Positions 1 to 8,500 are shown, counted from the first letter of the stretch. The stretch is 64,000 nucleotides of DNA from Holophagales bacterium (GCA_009843505.1 VYDI01000047.1:105711-169710); one strand, 5' to 3'. A program made the numbers and translations. The notes: generated by a model not told the origin, from the letters alone.

Positions 1-1224
1 CTTGTCGTCGGTGTTCTCAGCGCCCAGATTGCGAGAACCAAGGCGGCGGCGGGAGCCACCGTTGCGATCAGGGCGCTGCTGAAATCGTCGGTGTCAGGCT
101 CGGGTCCAGGTAAAGCCGCGGTCCAGTGGATCGCGAGGGCGTCCACCGGAAAGCCGCTCTACGGTGCCGCAGCTGTCAACCACGTGTCCAAGTTACTGCG
201 GACGAACGCGATCACCGGTGTGATCGCATTGGGTGTGACGAGCGCTCCCGACTTCTATCGGGCGGCCCTAAGGCGGACCATCTCGTGGCAGCAATTCACG
301 AAGAACACCCTGGTCAATGCCGGTGGGATTGCAGGGGGAACGGCCGGGTGGATTGGAGGAGCGGCTGCGGGAGCCGCAGTCGGCACGGCCGTTGCACCCG
401 GAGTCGGCACGACGATCGGTGGGATCGTGGGCGGAATCGTGGGCACCCTCGGCGGCGGTCTTGGCGCTGGAGCTGCAGCAAAGGCCGGCTTGGACCAGCT
501 CATCCGGGACGACATGGAAGTCCTCCAGGGGATCCTGAGGGAGGAGTTGGAACACTTGGCGTCGGAGTACCTGGTCGCGGAGGACGAAATGCGGCGTCTC
601 GCGCTCGACATCGACCAGACGACCACTGCCGACTGGCTTCAACAGATGTTCCAGTCGACGGACCGACGCGAGTTCGTTCGCTCTGAGTTCGAGCCGCTCT
701 TCCGGGAGAGCCTGGGAAGGAAGCCCGAACTCGTGGAGAAGATTGTGCTGGACGAGTTCGCTTGGCTCGTGTCGGAGTATGCGCTTACCGACGAGGAGAA
801 GGCCTTAGCTGACGGTCAGCTCTCGAGGCTTGTGGACGCCGCTTGGCTCCGCCGAATGAGAGACGCTAAGCAGTGGCGGGTCTTCGCCCGCGATGAACTG
901 AAGCCACTCTTCGAGGAGATCGTCAACTCTCATCCGGAGCAGTTGTTGGGGCGCATCTTCGAGGAAGAAACCACGCGGTTGGCGTCTGAGTACCTGCTTA
1001 CCGAGGGTGAACTGGAGAGCCTGGTACTGCGCATCAGGGAGAGATGCGACCGCGCGTGGCTGCAGCGGCTCCTCAAGGCTGAGGACCCTCGGCAGTTCGT
1101 CCGTTCACGACTGGTGTCGGCGTTCGATGAGGTCGTCAGGGCGAGGGAGAGGGTTCGCTTTCCCACCGGGGCAGCCCTAGAGAAGGCGGTTGTCGGCCAG
1201 TTGGCCCCAGCCGTGTATGAGTAG
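1..1224 (+). CDS. Glycine-zipper protein with three ~70-residue repeats (5' partial)
   Basis: The reading frame is open from the first base of the window, so the gene starts outside it; a GTG at 91 is an internal alternative start. Numbering from the window edge, residues 108-161 form a Gly/Ala-rich stretch (repeated GxxxG, as in GGIVGGIVGTLGGG) that could insert into a membrane. The rest is mostly charged helix built from three repeats: SEY recurs at about residues 188, 258 and 329, an invariant Trp at 212, 282 and 353, and an F-V/A-R motif at 225, 295 and 366, giving a 70-71-residue period. I do not recognise the family. It lies on the same strand as the defence genes downstream. A membrane-acting role is only inference from the glycine zipper. 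Confidence 0.75.
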   Translation, partial: LVVGVLSAQIARTKAAAGATVAIRALLKSSVSGSGPGKAAVQWIARASTGKPLYGAAAVNHVSKLLRTNAITGVIALGVTSAPDFYRAALRRTISWQQFTKNTLVNAGGIAGGTAGWIGGAAAGAAVGTAVAPGVGTTIGGIVGGIVGTLGGGLGAGAAAKAGLDQLIRDDMEVLQGILREELEHLASEYLVAEDEMRRLALDIDQTTTADWLQQMFQSTDRREFVRSEFEPLFRESLGRKPELVEKIVLDEFAWLVSEYALTDEEKALADGQLSRLVDAAWLRRMRDAKQWRVFARDELKPLFEEIVNSHPEQLLGRIFEEETTRLASEYLLTEGELESLVLRIRERCDRAWLQRLLKAEDPRQFVRSRLVSAFDEVVRARERVRFPTGAALEKAVVGQLAPAVYE

Positions 1225-1245
1225 GCTGCCTAGCCACGCGCGCCA

Positions 1246-1530
1246 ATGCACGCCCTGATCGAGTCCCACCGAGCGGAAATCCGCGCGTTAGCAGCGCGAC
1301 ACGGCCTCCGCGATGTCCGCCTCTTCGGCTCGATGGCTCGCGGAGACGCGGATGAAGCGAGTGACGTCGACCTGCTGGTCACCTTGCCGGCCGGGTGCAG
1401 CGGTCTGGCGCTTGGGGCACTCCTGATGGACGTGCAAGCTCTTCTCGACCGGCGGGTGCACGTGGTGACGGAGCGAAGCCTGCACCCGGCATTCCGAGAC
1501 CGAGTGCTCGGGGAAGCGCGGATGCTCTAA
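1246..1530 (+). CDS. MNT-type minimal nucleotidyltransferase, probable orphan antitoxin
   Basis: A 94-residue protein with the pol-beta nucleotidyltransferase motif GSMARGDADEASDVDLLV (residues 28-45), giving the first two metal-binding Asp (D40 and D42). Family members are normally antitoxins (MntA) that AMPylate a HEPN toxin encoded next door. Here no HEPN/DUF86 gene follows: the next 225 bp contain no convincing coding sequence. The third catalytic acidic residue, usually in a V-D-(V/L)-V-T strand, appears replaced by His72 (RVHVVTERSLHP), so activity is doubtful. It starts 21 bp after the preceding gene. Family assignment is firm; its role here is uncertain. Confidence 0.85.
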   Translation: MHALIESHRAEIRALAARHGLRDVRLFGSMARGDADEASDVDLLVTLPAGCSGLALGALLMDVQALLDRRVHVVTERSLHPAFRDRVLGEARML

Positions 1531-1755
1531 GTTCTGGGTGTTGGAGGCGCACCGGATGCCGCTTGAGTTCCGCACCCACGTGGGTTGCGTTTCGCAGCCG
1601 ATGGTCATCGATCTTTAGGCCCCGGGACCGGGTCGGTGGTCTTTCCGTGCGAGAACGCCGGCACTTCAGCAGGCCGGGACACGAGGAGGCCAATCTGCCT
1701 CCTGCACCAGACTCGAGCCTCATGTTCCACCGACGGCCCGTCGTAGATTCCAGAC

Positions 1756-3129
1756 ATGACTAGCGAGATGCCACCTTTCGCTGGTGCAGCCGACGCCGAC
1801 CTCGAAGGCGCGTTGGAGTGGTTTCTGGGTTTTCTGAGCGTCGACGACTGGAAGGCCCGAGTTGCGGCGGTCGAAGAGAACGTCGAGAGGGGCCTCAGTT
1901 CTGTAGCCAGCAGCTTCGGTGCGGAAGGCGGCGATTCTGTCTACACCGGGCCGGACCGCATTGGCTGGTACCTCTACCTGGTAGACGCGGTGCAGCACCA
2001 TCCTCTGAGATACGAACCCATCCAGGGTGCCCGGATCGTTCCGATCTTCAAGAGGCTCGGGGCCGACCTAGATCTCTTGAGGAGTATCGGGGGCGTTGAA
2101 GATCGTGTTGGGCGCTTGCTCGACTCCGGTCGCGGTCAGCCCGATGGCGGCCTCTTCGAGTTTCTCATCGCTTTGGTCTGGAAGCGAAGCGGCTACGCAA
2201 CGGTGGAGTTCATTCCCGAAACCCCGCACCGCAAGACGCCGGACTTTCTCGCCCGTTCAGGACGAGAGGAGTGGTTCGTCGAGTGCAAGCGACTGCAGAA
2301 GCGATCCGAGTACAGCGAACGGGAACGAGAGAAGTGGCTCGCCATGTGGTCGCCGTTCGCTCAGCACCTCGTGCGGAACGGGCACTCCCTCTTGTTCGAC
2401 ATCACGTTCCATGTTGAACTCGCGACACTTGCCGACGACTACCTGATGGAACATCTGGCGGGGAAGCTCCACCTTCTTTCTCTCCCCTGCCGTATCGTCT
2501 CGAACGACACGTGGGACGTGACGGCGAAGCCCGTCGACTACGTCCGAGCCCGAGCCCATCTGCAGCGGTACTTCGTCCGGTTCCCGTCCGACCAGCTACG
2601 GGAACTTGTAGCCGGTTGCCGCAACCCGCGTCGTGACTTTTCGTTTGTCGCCAAGGGCGACCTCGTCCGGTTTGGCGGTGCCTCGGGCAACAATAGGTTT
2701 CTGGAGGACCTCTCCTTTGCCGCGGGCTCGTTCTGGAGCTCCGATGCGCCACAGGCGATCCGGCACAAGGCTCGCGACGTCAGGCGTCAGCTTGTTCGCG
2801 CCGTCGAGCAGTTCCCGTCCGACGCCAGATGCGCCGTTCACGTCGGCCTTGAGACGTGGGACGGCCCCCTCGTCGAGGAGGAGCGGCTCGGCCGCATTGT
2901 GCGCTCCGTTCTGGACTTCGACGCCTTGGGCAAGGACCTCAGGTGGGTCTACTGTCACTTCTTTGAGTCCTACGCCCCTCCGGACCAGACATGGGTGGTC
3001 GACGAAACCGTGCTTCGCTTTGGCCCTGAACTGTTAGGTCGTGACGAGCCAATCTGCTTCAGAGCGGCTCTCCTTCCAGAGACGGATACGTTCTCCGAGG
3101 GTCTTCATTGGCGCCGGGCCCCGCCGTAG
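1756..3129 (+). CDS. PD-(D/E)XK nuclease-like hypothetical protein
   Basis: A 457-residue soluble protein with no signal peptide. Residues 135-178 read as a restriction-endonuclease-like core: an acidic helix (LFEFLIALVWKRSGY), then P162-D163 in TPDFLARSG, then E176-C177-K178 in EEWFVECKRL, matching PD-x(n)-(D/E)-x-K. A charged helix follows. The N-terminal ~130 residues and the C-terminal half (beta-rich, several Trp) match nothing I recognise. Position inside a defence island upstream of a Gabija-type pair fits a DNA-cleaving or DNA-binding defence role, but partner and target are unknown. It starts at the first ATG (1756); an upstream Shine-Dalgarno is not clear. Confidence 0.7.
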   Translation: MTSEMPPFAGAADADLEGALEWFLGFLSVDDWKARVAAVEENVERGLSSVASSFGAEGGDSVYTGPDRIGWYLYLVDAVQHHPLRYEPIQGARIVPIFKRLGADLDLLRSIGGVEDRVGRLLDSGRGQPDGGLFEFLIALVWKRSGYATVEFIPETPHRKTPDFLARSGREEWFVECKRLQKRSEYSEREREKWLAMWSPFAQHLVRNGHSLLFDITFHVELATLADDYLMEHLAGKLHLLSLPCRIVSNDTWDVTAKPVDYVRARAHLQRYFVRFPSDQLRELVAGCRNPRRDFSFVAKGDLVRFGGASGNNRFLEDLSFAAGSFWSSDAPQAIRHKARDVRRQLVRAVEQFPSDARCAVHVGLETWDGPLVEEERLGRIVRSVLDFDALGKDLRWVYCHFFESYAPPDQTWVVDETVLRFGPELLGRDEPICFRAALLPETDTFSEGLHWRRAPP

Positions 3130-3470
3130 ACTGACCGTTTGCGACAGTCAGTCTTGGCTGCTTGGCCCAGGCGTTCGGTACCTCGCGGCCGCTACTGACT
3201 GGTGTGGTACCGTCCGTACCCTTGGTCGAGACCTTCCGTCTTCGGGCCGAGACCTTGGCCAGCGTTGGACGGGGTTCTGACGGCGGGCGCCGACCCGAGG
3301 CAGAGGACAGTCCGCTCAACGCCCTCTATCGGGGAAGCTGCTGTAGATCAGAGATCGAAGACGCCGGGTCGCGCGCCTCGACTTGAACGACAAGCCGACC
3401 ATCGCCAACTTCGGGTGGTGTTCTTCGCAGCGCGGGCCCGCGTGCGCGCACGAAATGAGGAGGCTGGCGC
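3130..3470 (+). other. Intergenic region, no gene seen
   Basis: These 341 bp separate the PD-(D/E)XK gene from gajA. I find no open frame with convincing composition. The only functional element seen is the AGGAGG ribosome-binding site at 3458-3463, seven bases before the gajA TTG start. The promoter for the gajAB pair probably lies here but no clear -35/-10 pair is visible. Confidence 0.5.
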
Positions 3471-5498
3471 TTGCACATCACGTCTATAAGAGTCAAGAAC
3501 TTCCGTGGTCTGAAGGACGTGGAGATACCGCTTTCCCGCTCTACCGTTCTGATCGGCGAGAACAACTCAGGTAAGTCGTCAGTGCTCGATTGCATCTCCC
3601 TAGCACTCGGGAGACGCTGGGGCCGGCGCGGAACCGGCTTCTCGGAGTATGACCTCAGGATGGACGGCGGCTCCGGCGGGAATGGTCGTATCCGAAACAC
3701 GGACGCTGGCTCGGAAGAGTCGCCGGTTGGAGGCGAGGAGTCGTTCCTGAGTGCGGACGCGGCGGCCGATGGAGCGGCGGAGACCTCTATTGAGTTGTTC
3801 TTCACTGAGCAGACCGGCGACGAGTGGCCCGAAGAAATCACAAGCGGCCTATTCGGGATAATCCAGACCGATCCTCTGACAGGCCTCAACTCGATCACGC
3901 TGCGGGTGACGTACAAACTGAACTTGCTCGAGAGAGACTACGATTCCGGCTGGGCGTTTCTTGACATCAACGGCGATCCGATCGGCTCGAAGGAGGCCAG
4001 GCGCGCCACCAACACCCAGAACTTCTTTAAGTTTGTTCCGGTGTTCTTCCTGTCGGCTCTGCGGGACGCCTCCGAGGAGTTCTCATCACGGTCGCAGTTC
4101 TGGGGTAGTCTACTCAAGGCTGTCGAGATTCCACCAGACGAATTGCAACTACTCGACACGGCAGTCGAGGAACTGAACGCCAGGTTGCTTGCGGCGGACC
4201 CGCGGGTTGCCGAGACAGTCGAGCGCCTGAAGGAAATCCAGACCGTTGTGGCGAACGGTGCCGCTGAAGACGTGTCGATTCGCGCGTTGCCCATGAAGGT
4301 CTGGGAACTTCTGGCCCGCTCTGAAGTCGTGATTAAGGGGGAGAGCGACGCCCCGTGGCTACCGCTTCGGCGCCACGGTCAAGGCGTCAAGAGTCTGTCG
4401 GTCATCTACCTGTTTGATGCCTTCATCGGACGCCTATTGAAGGAGAGGTTTGCCGAACATAGCGAGCCTATTGTGGCGCTAGAGGAGCCCGAAGTGCATC
4501 TTCACCCGCAAGCTGTGCGGGCTCTCTGGCCTCAGATTGACGCGTTACCGGGTCAGAAGATTGTCGCCACGCACTCGCCCTACTTCATACAGTACGTACC
4601 GATTCGGGATATTCGTCTACTGCGCCGGGGCGCAGACGGTGTCCGGGTACATCTCGTCCGCGATAGCGTTTCGGTGGACCTTCCAGCGAATGACGAGCTT
4701 CTGGCTGTGGCCGACCAGCGCAAGGGTCAACTCTCGTACGATCTGGAACGCGGCCTGTTGCACGCCTCCAGACCCGTCGGCGAGGACCTCTGCCGCAAGC
4801 TCCTGAAGTGCTTTCCTGGTACTGCTTGTCGACAGCAACATTCGGCAATCCGGAGGCTCCAGAGGTGTTCGAATGCACTGATGGAGGCCGAAGACTTGGA
4901 CGAACTGGAAGACTGGGCGCGTAGGTTTCGGGGGGAGATCTTCTTCTCCCGCTTCTGGATACTCTGCGAGGGCCAGTCTGAGGTCTTTCTTCTGACGGCA
5001 CTGTTCGAGGCTCTCGCACTCCCCCTGGATGTGCGAAGTGTGTCTCTAATCGACTACCAGAACAACGGCAGTGCTCGTGCCTTTGCGTGCCTTGCTCGGG
5101 CTTTCGGGTTCCCTTGGGCGCTACTTGCGGACGGTGACGGTCAAGGCCGAAACACGCTCGCCAGCTTGCGGAGTGCTGGCTTCAGTGAGGAGGAGCTCGC
5201 TGCGAGGACGGTGCAACTACCTAACGATACCGACCTTGAGGACCATGTCGTGAGCTCGGCCTGGCGGCCGTTGGCCCTCGCGGTTGCGAAGGATTCGGAT
5301 TCGGGCATGGCGGAGAAAGTCGACGACGCAGTGCTCGCGAAGACCTTGCGTGCGCAGAAGCCCCTATGGGCGAGACGATTGGGCGAGAAACTCGTACGGG
5401 TTCCGCCAACGGTGGAGAGCCTCCCGGACGCGCTGGGGCGTCTCCGGGAGATTCTTCTGGAGCACGAGGCCAGCCATGGCGCAGCCGGCAACGCTTGA
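3471..5498 (+). CDS. gajA: OLD-family ATP-dependent endonuclease (GajA-like, Gabija)
   Basis: A 675-residue class 2 OLD protein with an N-terminal ABC-type ATPase and C-terminal TOPRIM nuclease. Walker A is GENNSGKS at 29-36, a signature-like segment lies near 302-314, Walker B is ALEEPEVHLHP at 336-346, and the switch His is H368 in ATHSP. The TOPRIM part begins at about 494 with E500 and E504 (CEGQSE) and has the metal-binding D554-G-D556. In Gabija, GajA nicks or cleaves DNA when nucleotide is depleted and works with the GajB helicase. The start is TTG, chosen because of a perfect AGGAGG seven bases upstream. It overlaps gajB by 23 bp, implying translational coupling. The gene looks intact, but its partner is disrupted by a transposon. 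Confidence 0.88.
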   Translation: MHITSIRVKNFRGLKDVEIPLSRSTVLIGENNSGKSSVLDCISLALGRRWGRRGTGFSEYDLRMDGGSGGNGRIRNTDAGSEESPVGGEESFLSADAAADGAAETSIELFFTEQTGDEWPEEITSGLFGIIQTDPLTGLNSITLRVTYKLNLLERDYDSGWAFLDINGDPIGSKEARRATNTQNFFKFVPVFFLSALRDASEEFSSRSQFWGSLLKAVEIPPDELQLLDTAVEELNARLLAADPRVAETVERLKEIQTVVANGAAEDVSIRALPMKVWELLARSEVVIKGESDAPWLPLRRHGQGVKSLSVIYLFDAFIGRLLKERFAEHSEPIVALEEPEVHLHPQAVRALWPQIDALPGQKIVATHSPYFIQYVPIRDIRLLRRGADGVRVHLVRDSVSVDLPANDELLAVADQRKGQLSYDLERGLLHASRPVGEDLCRKLLKCFPGTACRQQHSAIRRLQRCSNALMEAEDLDELEDWARRFRGEIFFSRFWILCEGQSEVFLLTALFEALALPLDVRSVSLIDYQNNGSARAFACLARAFGFPWALLADGDGQGRNTLASLRSAGFSEEELAARTVQLPNDTDLEDHVVSSAWRPLALAVAKDSDSGMAEKVDDAVLAKTLRAQKPLWARRLGEKLVRVPPTVESLPDALGRLREILLEHEASHGAAGNA

Positions 5499-6636
5499 GG
5501 GGGCTCTTGGGAGCCTTAGCGATGTCCAACGTTGTGCCGTGCGACATCAAGACGGGGCGCTGCTCGTCCTAGCCGGGCCGGGTTCAGGCAAGACCCGGAT
5601 TCTGACGACTCGCATTGCGCGGCTGTTGCACGAGGCAGAGGATGCACCGTTCCGCGTGTTGGCGCTGACCTTCACGAACCGTGCCGCGGACGAGATGCGC
5701 GGCCGGATAGAGCGGATGGCACCGGAGGCCGAACATCGGCTCTTTATCGGGACGTTTCATGCCTTCAGCGCAGATGTTCTGCGGCAGCACGGCCAGCATC
5801 TCGGAATCAAGACGGACTTCAGGATCTACTCGACGACCGAAGACCGCGCCGAGATCGGGAGTCTTGCGATCGCGTCCGAAGCGGGGAGGGAAGCCGGTCT
5901 GGAAGCCCAGCATGGGAGTTTTCTGCCGTTGGTTGATCGGGCGAAAGCCAAACTGATTCCGAGTAAGGGCGTCGCGAGCCGATTCCGGAGTGCTGGGCGC
6001 GGCGCTAAGTTCGAAGCGTTCTATGCTGCCTACGACGCGGCGCTTGGCAAGGCGAATGCCCTTGACTTTGACTCGCTAGTCTTCAACGTGTACCGTCTCT
6101 TCGTGCGCTTCCCCGCGCTCGCTCGGCGCTATCGCTCGGTGTATCGCTACTGCTGCATTGATGAGTTTCAAGATACGAATCTTGCTCAGTACGAGACGAT
6201 TAAAGCTATGGCCGGCGGAGAGTTGCGCAACGTGTTTGCGGTGGCGGATGACGATCAGATCATCTATCAGTGGAATGGTGCCGACCATCGCCGACTCGAT
6301 GAGTTCCGAGAGGATTTTGAGGCTGAGATAGTGCAGGTCCCGACGAATTTTCGCTGTCCGCCTGAGGTTGTGACCTGCGCCAACAGGCTCATAGCCCATA
6401 ATCTGTTGCGTAACCCCATAAAGAGACCACTGGTTGCGGAGCGGGAATCTACCGGTTCCCCATCGGTCGTCGAAGTACTGTCATTCGGAACCGCCGAGGA
6501 CGAGACCCAGGGAATCGCGGAGCACATAGAGAGGCACCGCGGGGATGCGTTAGCGCAGACCGCCGTTCTCGCTCGGGTGCGCCGTCTGCTTGCCCCGATT
6601 GGAGAGGGGATTATACTCGATAGTAACCATTCCTGA
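5476..6636 (+). pseudogene. gajB: UvrD/PcrA-like helicase (GajB-like), 5' part, interrupted by transposon
   Basis: This segment encodes the first 376 residues of a superfamily 1A helicase: Q-motif near 15-21, Walker A AGPGSGKT at 33-40, motif Ia LTFTNRAADEM, motif II DEFQD at 229-233, motif III VADDDQIIYQWNG, and motif IV TNFRCPPEVV near 290-299. At base 6606 it runs into the terminal inverted repeat of a transposon and stops after ten foreign residues. Motifs V and VI lie beyond the transposon (11030-11825). Rejoining 5476-6605 to 11030-11825, which removes the element and one target-site copy, gives an uninterrupted 641-residue frame, so the insertion is probably recent and the only lesion. 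The start is ATG 5476, inside the gajA 3' end. Confidence 0.92.
6598..6605. repeat. Target-site duplication, left copy
   Basis: ATTGGAGA directly precedes the left terminal inverted repeat and is repeated exactly at 11022-11029 on the other side. An 8-bp duplication is characteristic of the IS1595 family, matching the transposase inside. Confidence 0.96.
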
Positions 6637-6641
6637 CCGGG
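6606..6641 (+). repeat. Left terminal inverted repeat of the transposon
   Basis: 36 bp starting GGGGATTATACTCG. The first 31 bases are identical to the reverse complement of the right end and base 32 is the only mismatch within 36. It reads outward with a TATAAT hexamer on the minus strand. Confidence 0.96.
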
Positions 6642-6703
6642 CGATTTGACTCGTTCGAGATCCATCCGGTACCCCTTTGGTGGAACTACCGGAGGAGATC
6701 TCC

Positions 6704-6919
6704 ATGCGACGCAGATATCTACGCAGCCGGGACCGGGATGAACGGTACCTGGATGCACTGGACGAGGCAAGGGACAACGTGCGCCTTACTCGGCGGGACT
6801 ACCACGAGGCCCTGGACGATCTTGAGGAACTAGAGGCCGTGGGGCCGGAGGGACCGGATGCCGACGACGCTACCGACCCAGACTTCTATCGGCCACGGCG
6901 AAGACGGGAAGCGAGCTAG
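6704..6919 (+). CDS. Small acidic/basic helical protein, transposon passenger
   Basis: A 71-residue protein that begins very basic (MRRRYLRSRDRDERYL), continues with an acidic amphipathic helix (DARDNVRLTRRDYHEALDDLEEL is its core, residues about 19-38), and ends in a proline/acid-rich tail followed by RPRRRREAS. The ATG at 6704 is chosen because GGAGGAG lies six bases upstream; an in-frame TTG at 6677 has no such site. I do not recognise the family. It is the first gene inside the left end of the transposon and is followed within 10 bp by another small helical gene. Confidence 0.6.
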   Translation: MRRRYLRSRDRDERYLDALDEARDNVRLTRRDYHEALDDLEELEAVGPEGPDADDATDPDFYRPRRRREAS

Positions 6920-6926
6920 GCCGGTC

Positions 6927-7214
6927 GTGGACGCATCATCACTTCGACGTGTAGCCGAGATAGAACGCCGTCGGCTTGAGACGGTCGAACGCCATCAGCG
7001 GATGTTTCCCTACGATAGCGAGGACCAGCGGGAGTTGAGACGGCAGGAGATCATCCTCGAGAAGCTCTCCACCGCAACTCGGTGCCTGCATGATGTGTAC
7101 GAGCTACTAGAACTGGAGTTCCCATCCGCCGGGGCGACTACGGAGGCAGTTCATCTACGACTTCCTTCGCCTTCTTCACCGACCGGCATATCGCCTTCAG
7201 TTTCTTCTGCGTAG
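6927..7214 (+). CDS. Small helical protein, transposon passenger
   Basis: About 95 residues from a GTG at 6927, eight bases after the preceding stop; an in-frame ATG at 6858 would instead overlap the upstream gene. The first 70 residues look like a charged two-helix segment (EIERRRLETVERHQRM, then LRRQEIILEKLSTATRCL), and the last 25 are Ser/Pro-rich. The 3' end overlaps the convergent minus-strand gene by 77 bp, so the tail may not be genuine coding sequence. No family recognised. The start is uncertain because no strong ribosome-binding site precedes either candidate. Confidence 0.45.
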   Translation: MDASSLRRVAEIERRRLETVERHQRMFPYDSEDQRELRRQEIILEKLSTATRCLHDVYELLELEFPSAGATTEAVHLRLPSPSSPTGISPSVSSA

Positions 7215-7416
7215 CCGACACCGCATCTTGGTACTGGGTGGCATAGACGGCTCCCGAACCATCGGGCAAGGAGACTACAGCAGGCGAGACCTGGTCGTTT
7301 ACGAGGTGCTTCTCGATATCGCGCATGGATCGAGCCAGTGCTTCGAGTTTGTTGGAGAGACAGTTGAGTCGCTCGCTAAGAGTCCCAACGGGGTCTTTCC
7401 CTTCCATACCGATCAT
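7138..7416 (-). CDS. Helical hypothetical protein, second gene of a coupled pair, transposon passenger
   Basis: A 92-residue protein with a predicted helix at about 11-40 (TLSERLNCLSNKLEALARSM is its core) and a lysine-rich C-terminal helix (TQKKLKAICRSVKKAKEVV). No signal peptide or membrane segment is visible. Its ATG overlaps the stop codon of the 37-residue gene upstream in an ATGA arrangement, a strong sign of translational coupling, which also fixes the start; an in-frame ATG three codons later is possible. No family recognised. The pair points away from the transposase, on the opposite strand. Confidence 0.6.
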   Translation of the reverse strand: MIGMEGKDPVGTLSERLNCLSNKLEALARSMRDIEKHLVNDQVSPAVVSLPDGSGAVYATQYQDAVSATQKKLKAICRSVKKAKEVVDELPP

Positions 7417-7526
7417 CCCCTCTTGATCGCCCTAGCGATCTCGCGTAGTTGTTTGTTGGTTTCCCCTAGGGTGCGGATCAGTTCGTGGAGCATGCGTTCG
7501 ATGCCCCTGGTGTTGGTCGCGGCCAT
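7413..7526 (-). CDS. 37-residue amphipathic helical peptide, transposon passenger
   Basis: A very short gene starting MAATNTRGIERMLHELIRTL and ending in IKRG, predicted as one amphipathic helix with alternating hydrophobic and charged positions. A strong AAGGAGGG site sits six bases before the ATG, and its stop overlaps the start of the next gene (ATGA), so both features argue it is translated despite its size. Function unknown. It could be a leader for the 92-residue protein, or the two could form a helical complex, as in small toxin-antitoxin pairs; that is inference only. Confidence 0.6.
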   Translation of the reverse strand: MAATNTRGIERMLHELIRTLGETNKQLREIARAIKRG

Positions 7527-7540
7527 AGTCGACCCTCCTT

Positions 7541-7819
7541 GATGGTGGTAGGTGCCCCGGGAAGCGACCCCCTGGGGCGAGAATCAGCGAGTGTATCTCG
7601 GCATTCAGTGCCTGTGCTAGCTTCCGCGCATGGCCGTCCGACACGAGTGGCCCCTGCGTCGGGTCACTCGCTCAATACAACAGCCCGACACACGGGGCCG
7701 GGGTAGCTCCCCAGCCCTGGGCGAATAGGCGAGACCACCGTGTCACTCGTGTGCATGGACGGCCATAACGGCCCGACACCATCCCGGTGTCGGCGCGTCG
7801 CTATGGAGGACCATGCACG
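7541..7819. other. Non-coding region rich in inverted repeats inside the transposon
   Basis: This divergent intergenic region has no convincing gene. ATGGCCGTCC at 7630-7639 is the exact complement of GGACGGCCAT at 7757-7766, with the pairing extendable through ACACGAGTG after a two-base offset. Inside the long loop lies a short palindrome (GGGGTAGCTCCCC, around 7704). CCGACACC at 7773-7780 and GGTGTCGG at 7786-7793 form an eight-pair hairpin with a five-base loop just upstream of the 7820 gene. It could be a structured leader, a small RNA or a divergent operator; no promoter is clear. Confidence 0.45.
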
Positions 7820-8500
7820 ATGGAGTCGACGAAACCGGAGGAGAAGCAGGACGAAGGGAAGATCACAGGCAAGGGATGCCTCGGTTGCCTGGGCATAGGA
7901 GCGGGGATCCTCCTGCTACTGGCGTTCCTCGGCTCGCTACTCCCCGACGACCTGGACTTCCCCGCACAAGAGACAGCGAGCGAGCAGAGCCCTTCGCCTA
8001 CCGCCACCACCCAGCCTGAGGTCGAATCCTCACCTCCACCGGCACCGCCACAGCCGGACAACGAGCAACTGGACGAGGCTGCGCGGGCCGAGGTCACTCA
8101 GATGATCTTGGACTTGGGGGAGATCTATGACAGGCAGAAGGACTTCTGGGAACTTGCCAACTCGCGACTGGCATCGAACTGCAACTTGCAGTCGCTCAAC
8201 GAGGACACGTGTCAAGTACTTCTCGGCAGTGCCCTGTCGATAGCACAGGGCGTCGTGTACGTGAACCAGATCTCCAGAGACCGGATCCGTGCGTACCAGC
8301 GTCAAGGTCGTGATCTGGGCCCGGATGTCTCGGACGCCCTAGCGACGCTCCAGAAACAGGACGCGGCCTCGAGGGAGATGGAGGCTGGCATCCTTGAGCT
8401 TGCTCGGCAGGTCGAGCTTGAGAGCGTAGTGAGAACGCTCGGAGGGGCCCACAGGGACGCCCCGATGTTCCGGAGCTTCGCACTGAGGTGGAGGAATTGA
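7820..8500 (+). CDS. Single-TM protein with Pro-rich linker and helical domain, transposon passenger
   Basis: A 226-residue protein: a short charged N-terminus (MESTKPEEKQDEGKITGKG), one membrane helix at about 20-42 starting CLGCLGIGAG, a Ser/Thr/Pro-rich linker at about 55-85, and a mostly helical extracytoplasmic domain with a likely disulfide (Cys pair in ASNCNLQSLNEDTCQ). The ATG at 7820 is chosen because GGAGGA lies nine bases upstream; an in-frame GTG at 7787 is less likely. No family recognised. It ends at the hairpin preceding the transposase promoter. The topology suggests a membrane-anchored sensor or partner, but nothing shows its function. Confidence 0.65.
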   Translation: MESTKPEEKQDEGKITGKGCLGCLGIGAGILLLLAFLGSLLPDDLDFPAQETASEQSPSPTATTQPEVESSPPPAPPQPDNEQLDEAARAEVTQMILDLGEIYDRQKDFWELANSRLASNCNLQSLNEDTCQVLLGSALSIAQGVVYVNQISRDRIRAYQRQGRDLGPDVSDALATLQKQDAASREMEAGILELARQVELESVVRTLGGAHRDAPMFRSFALRWRN

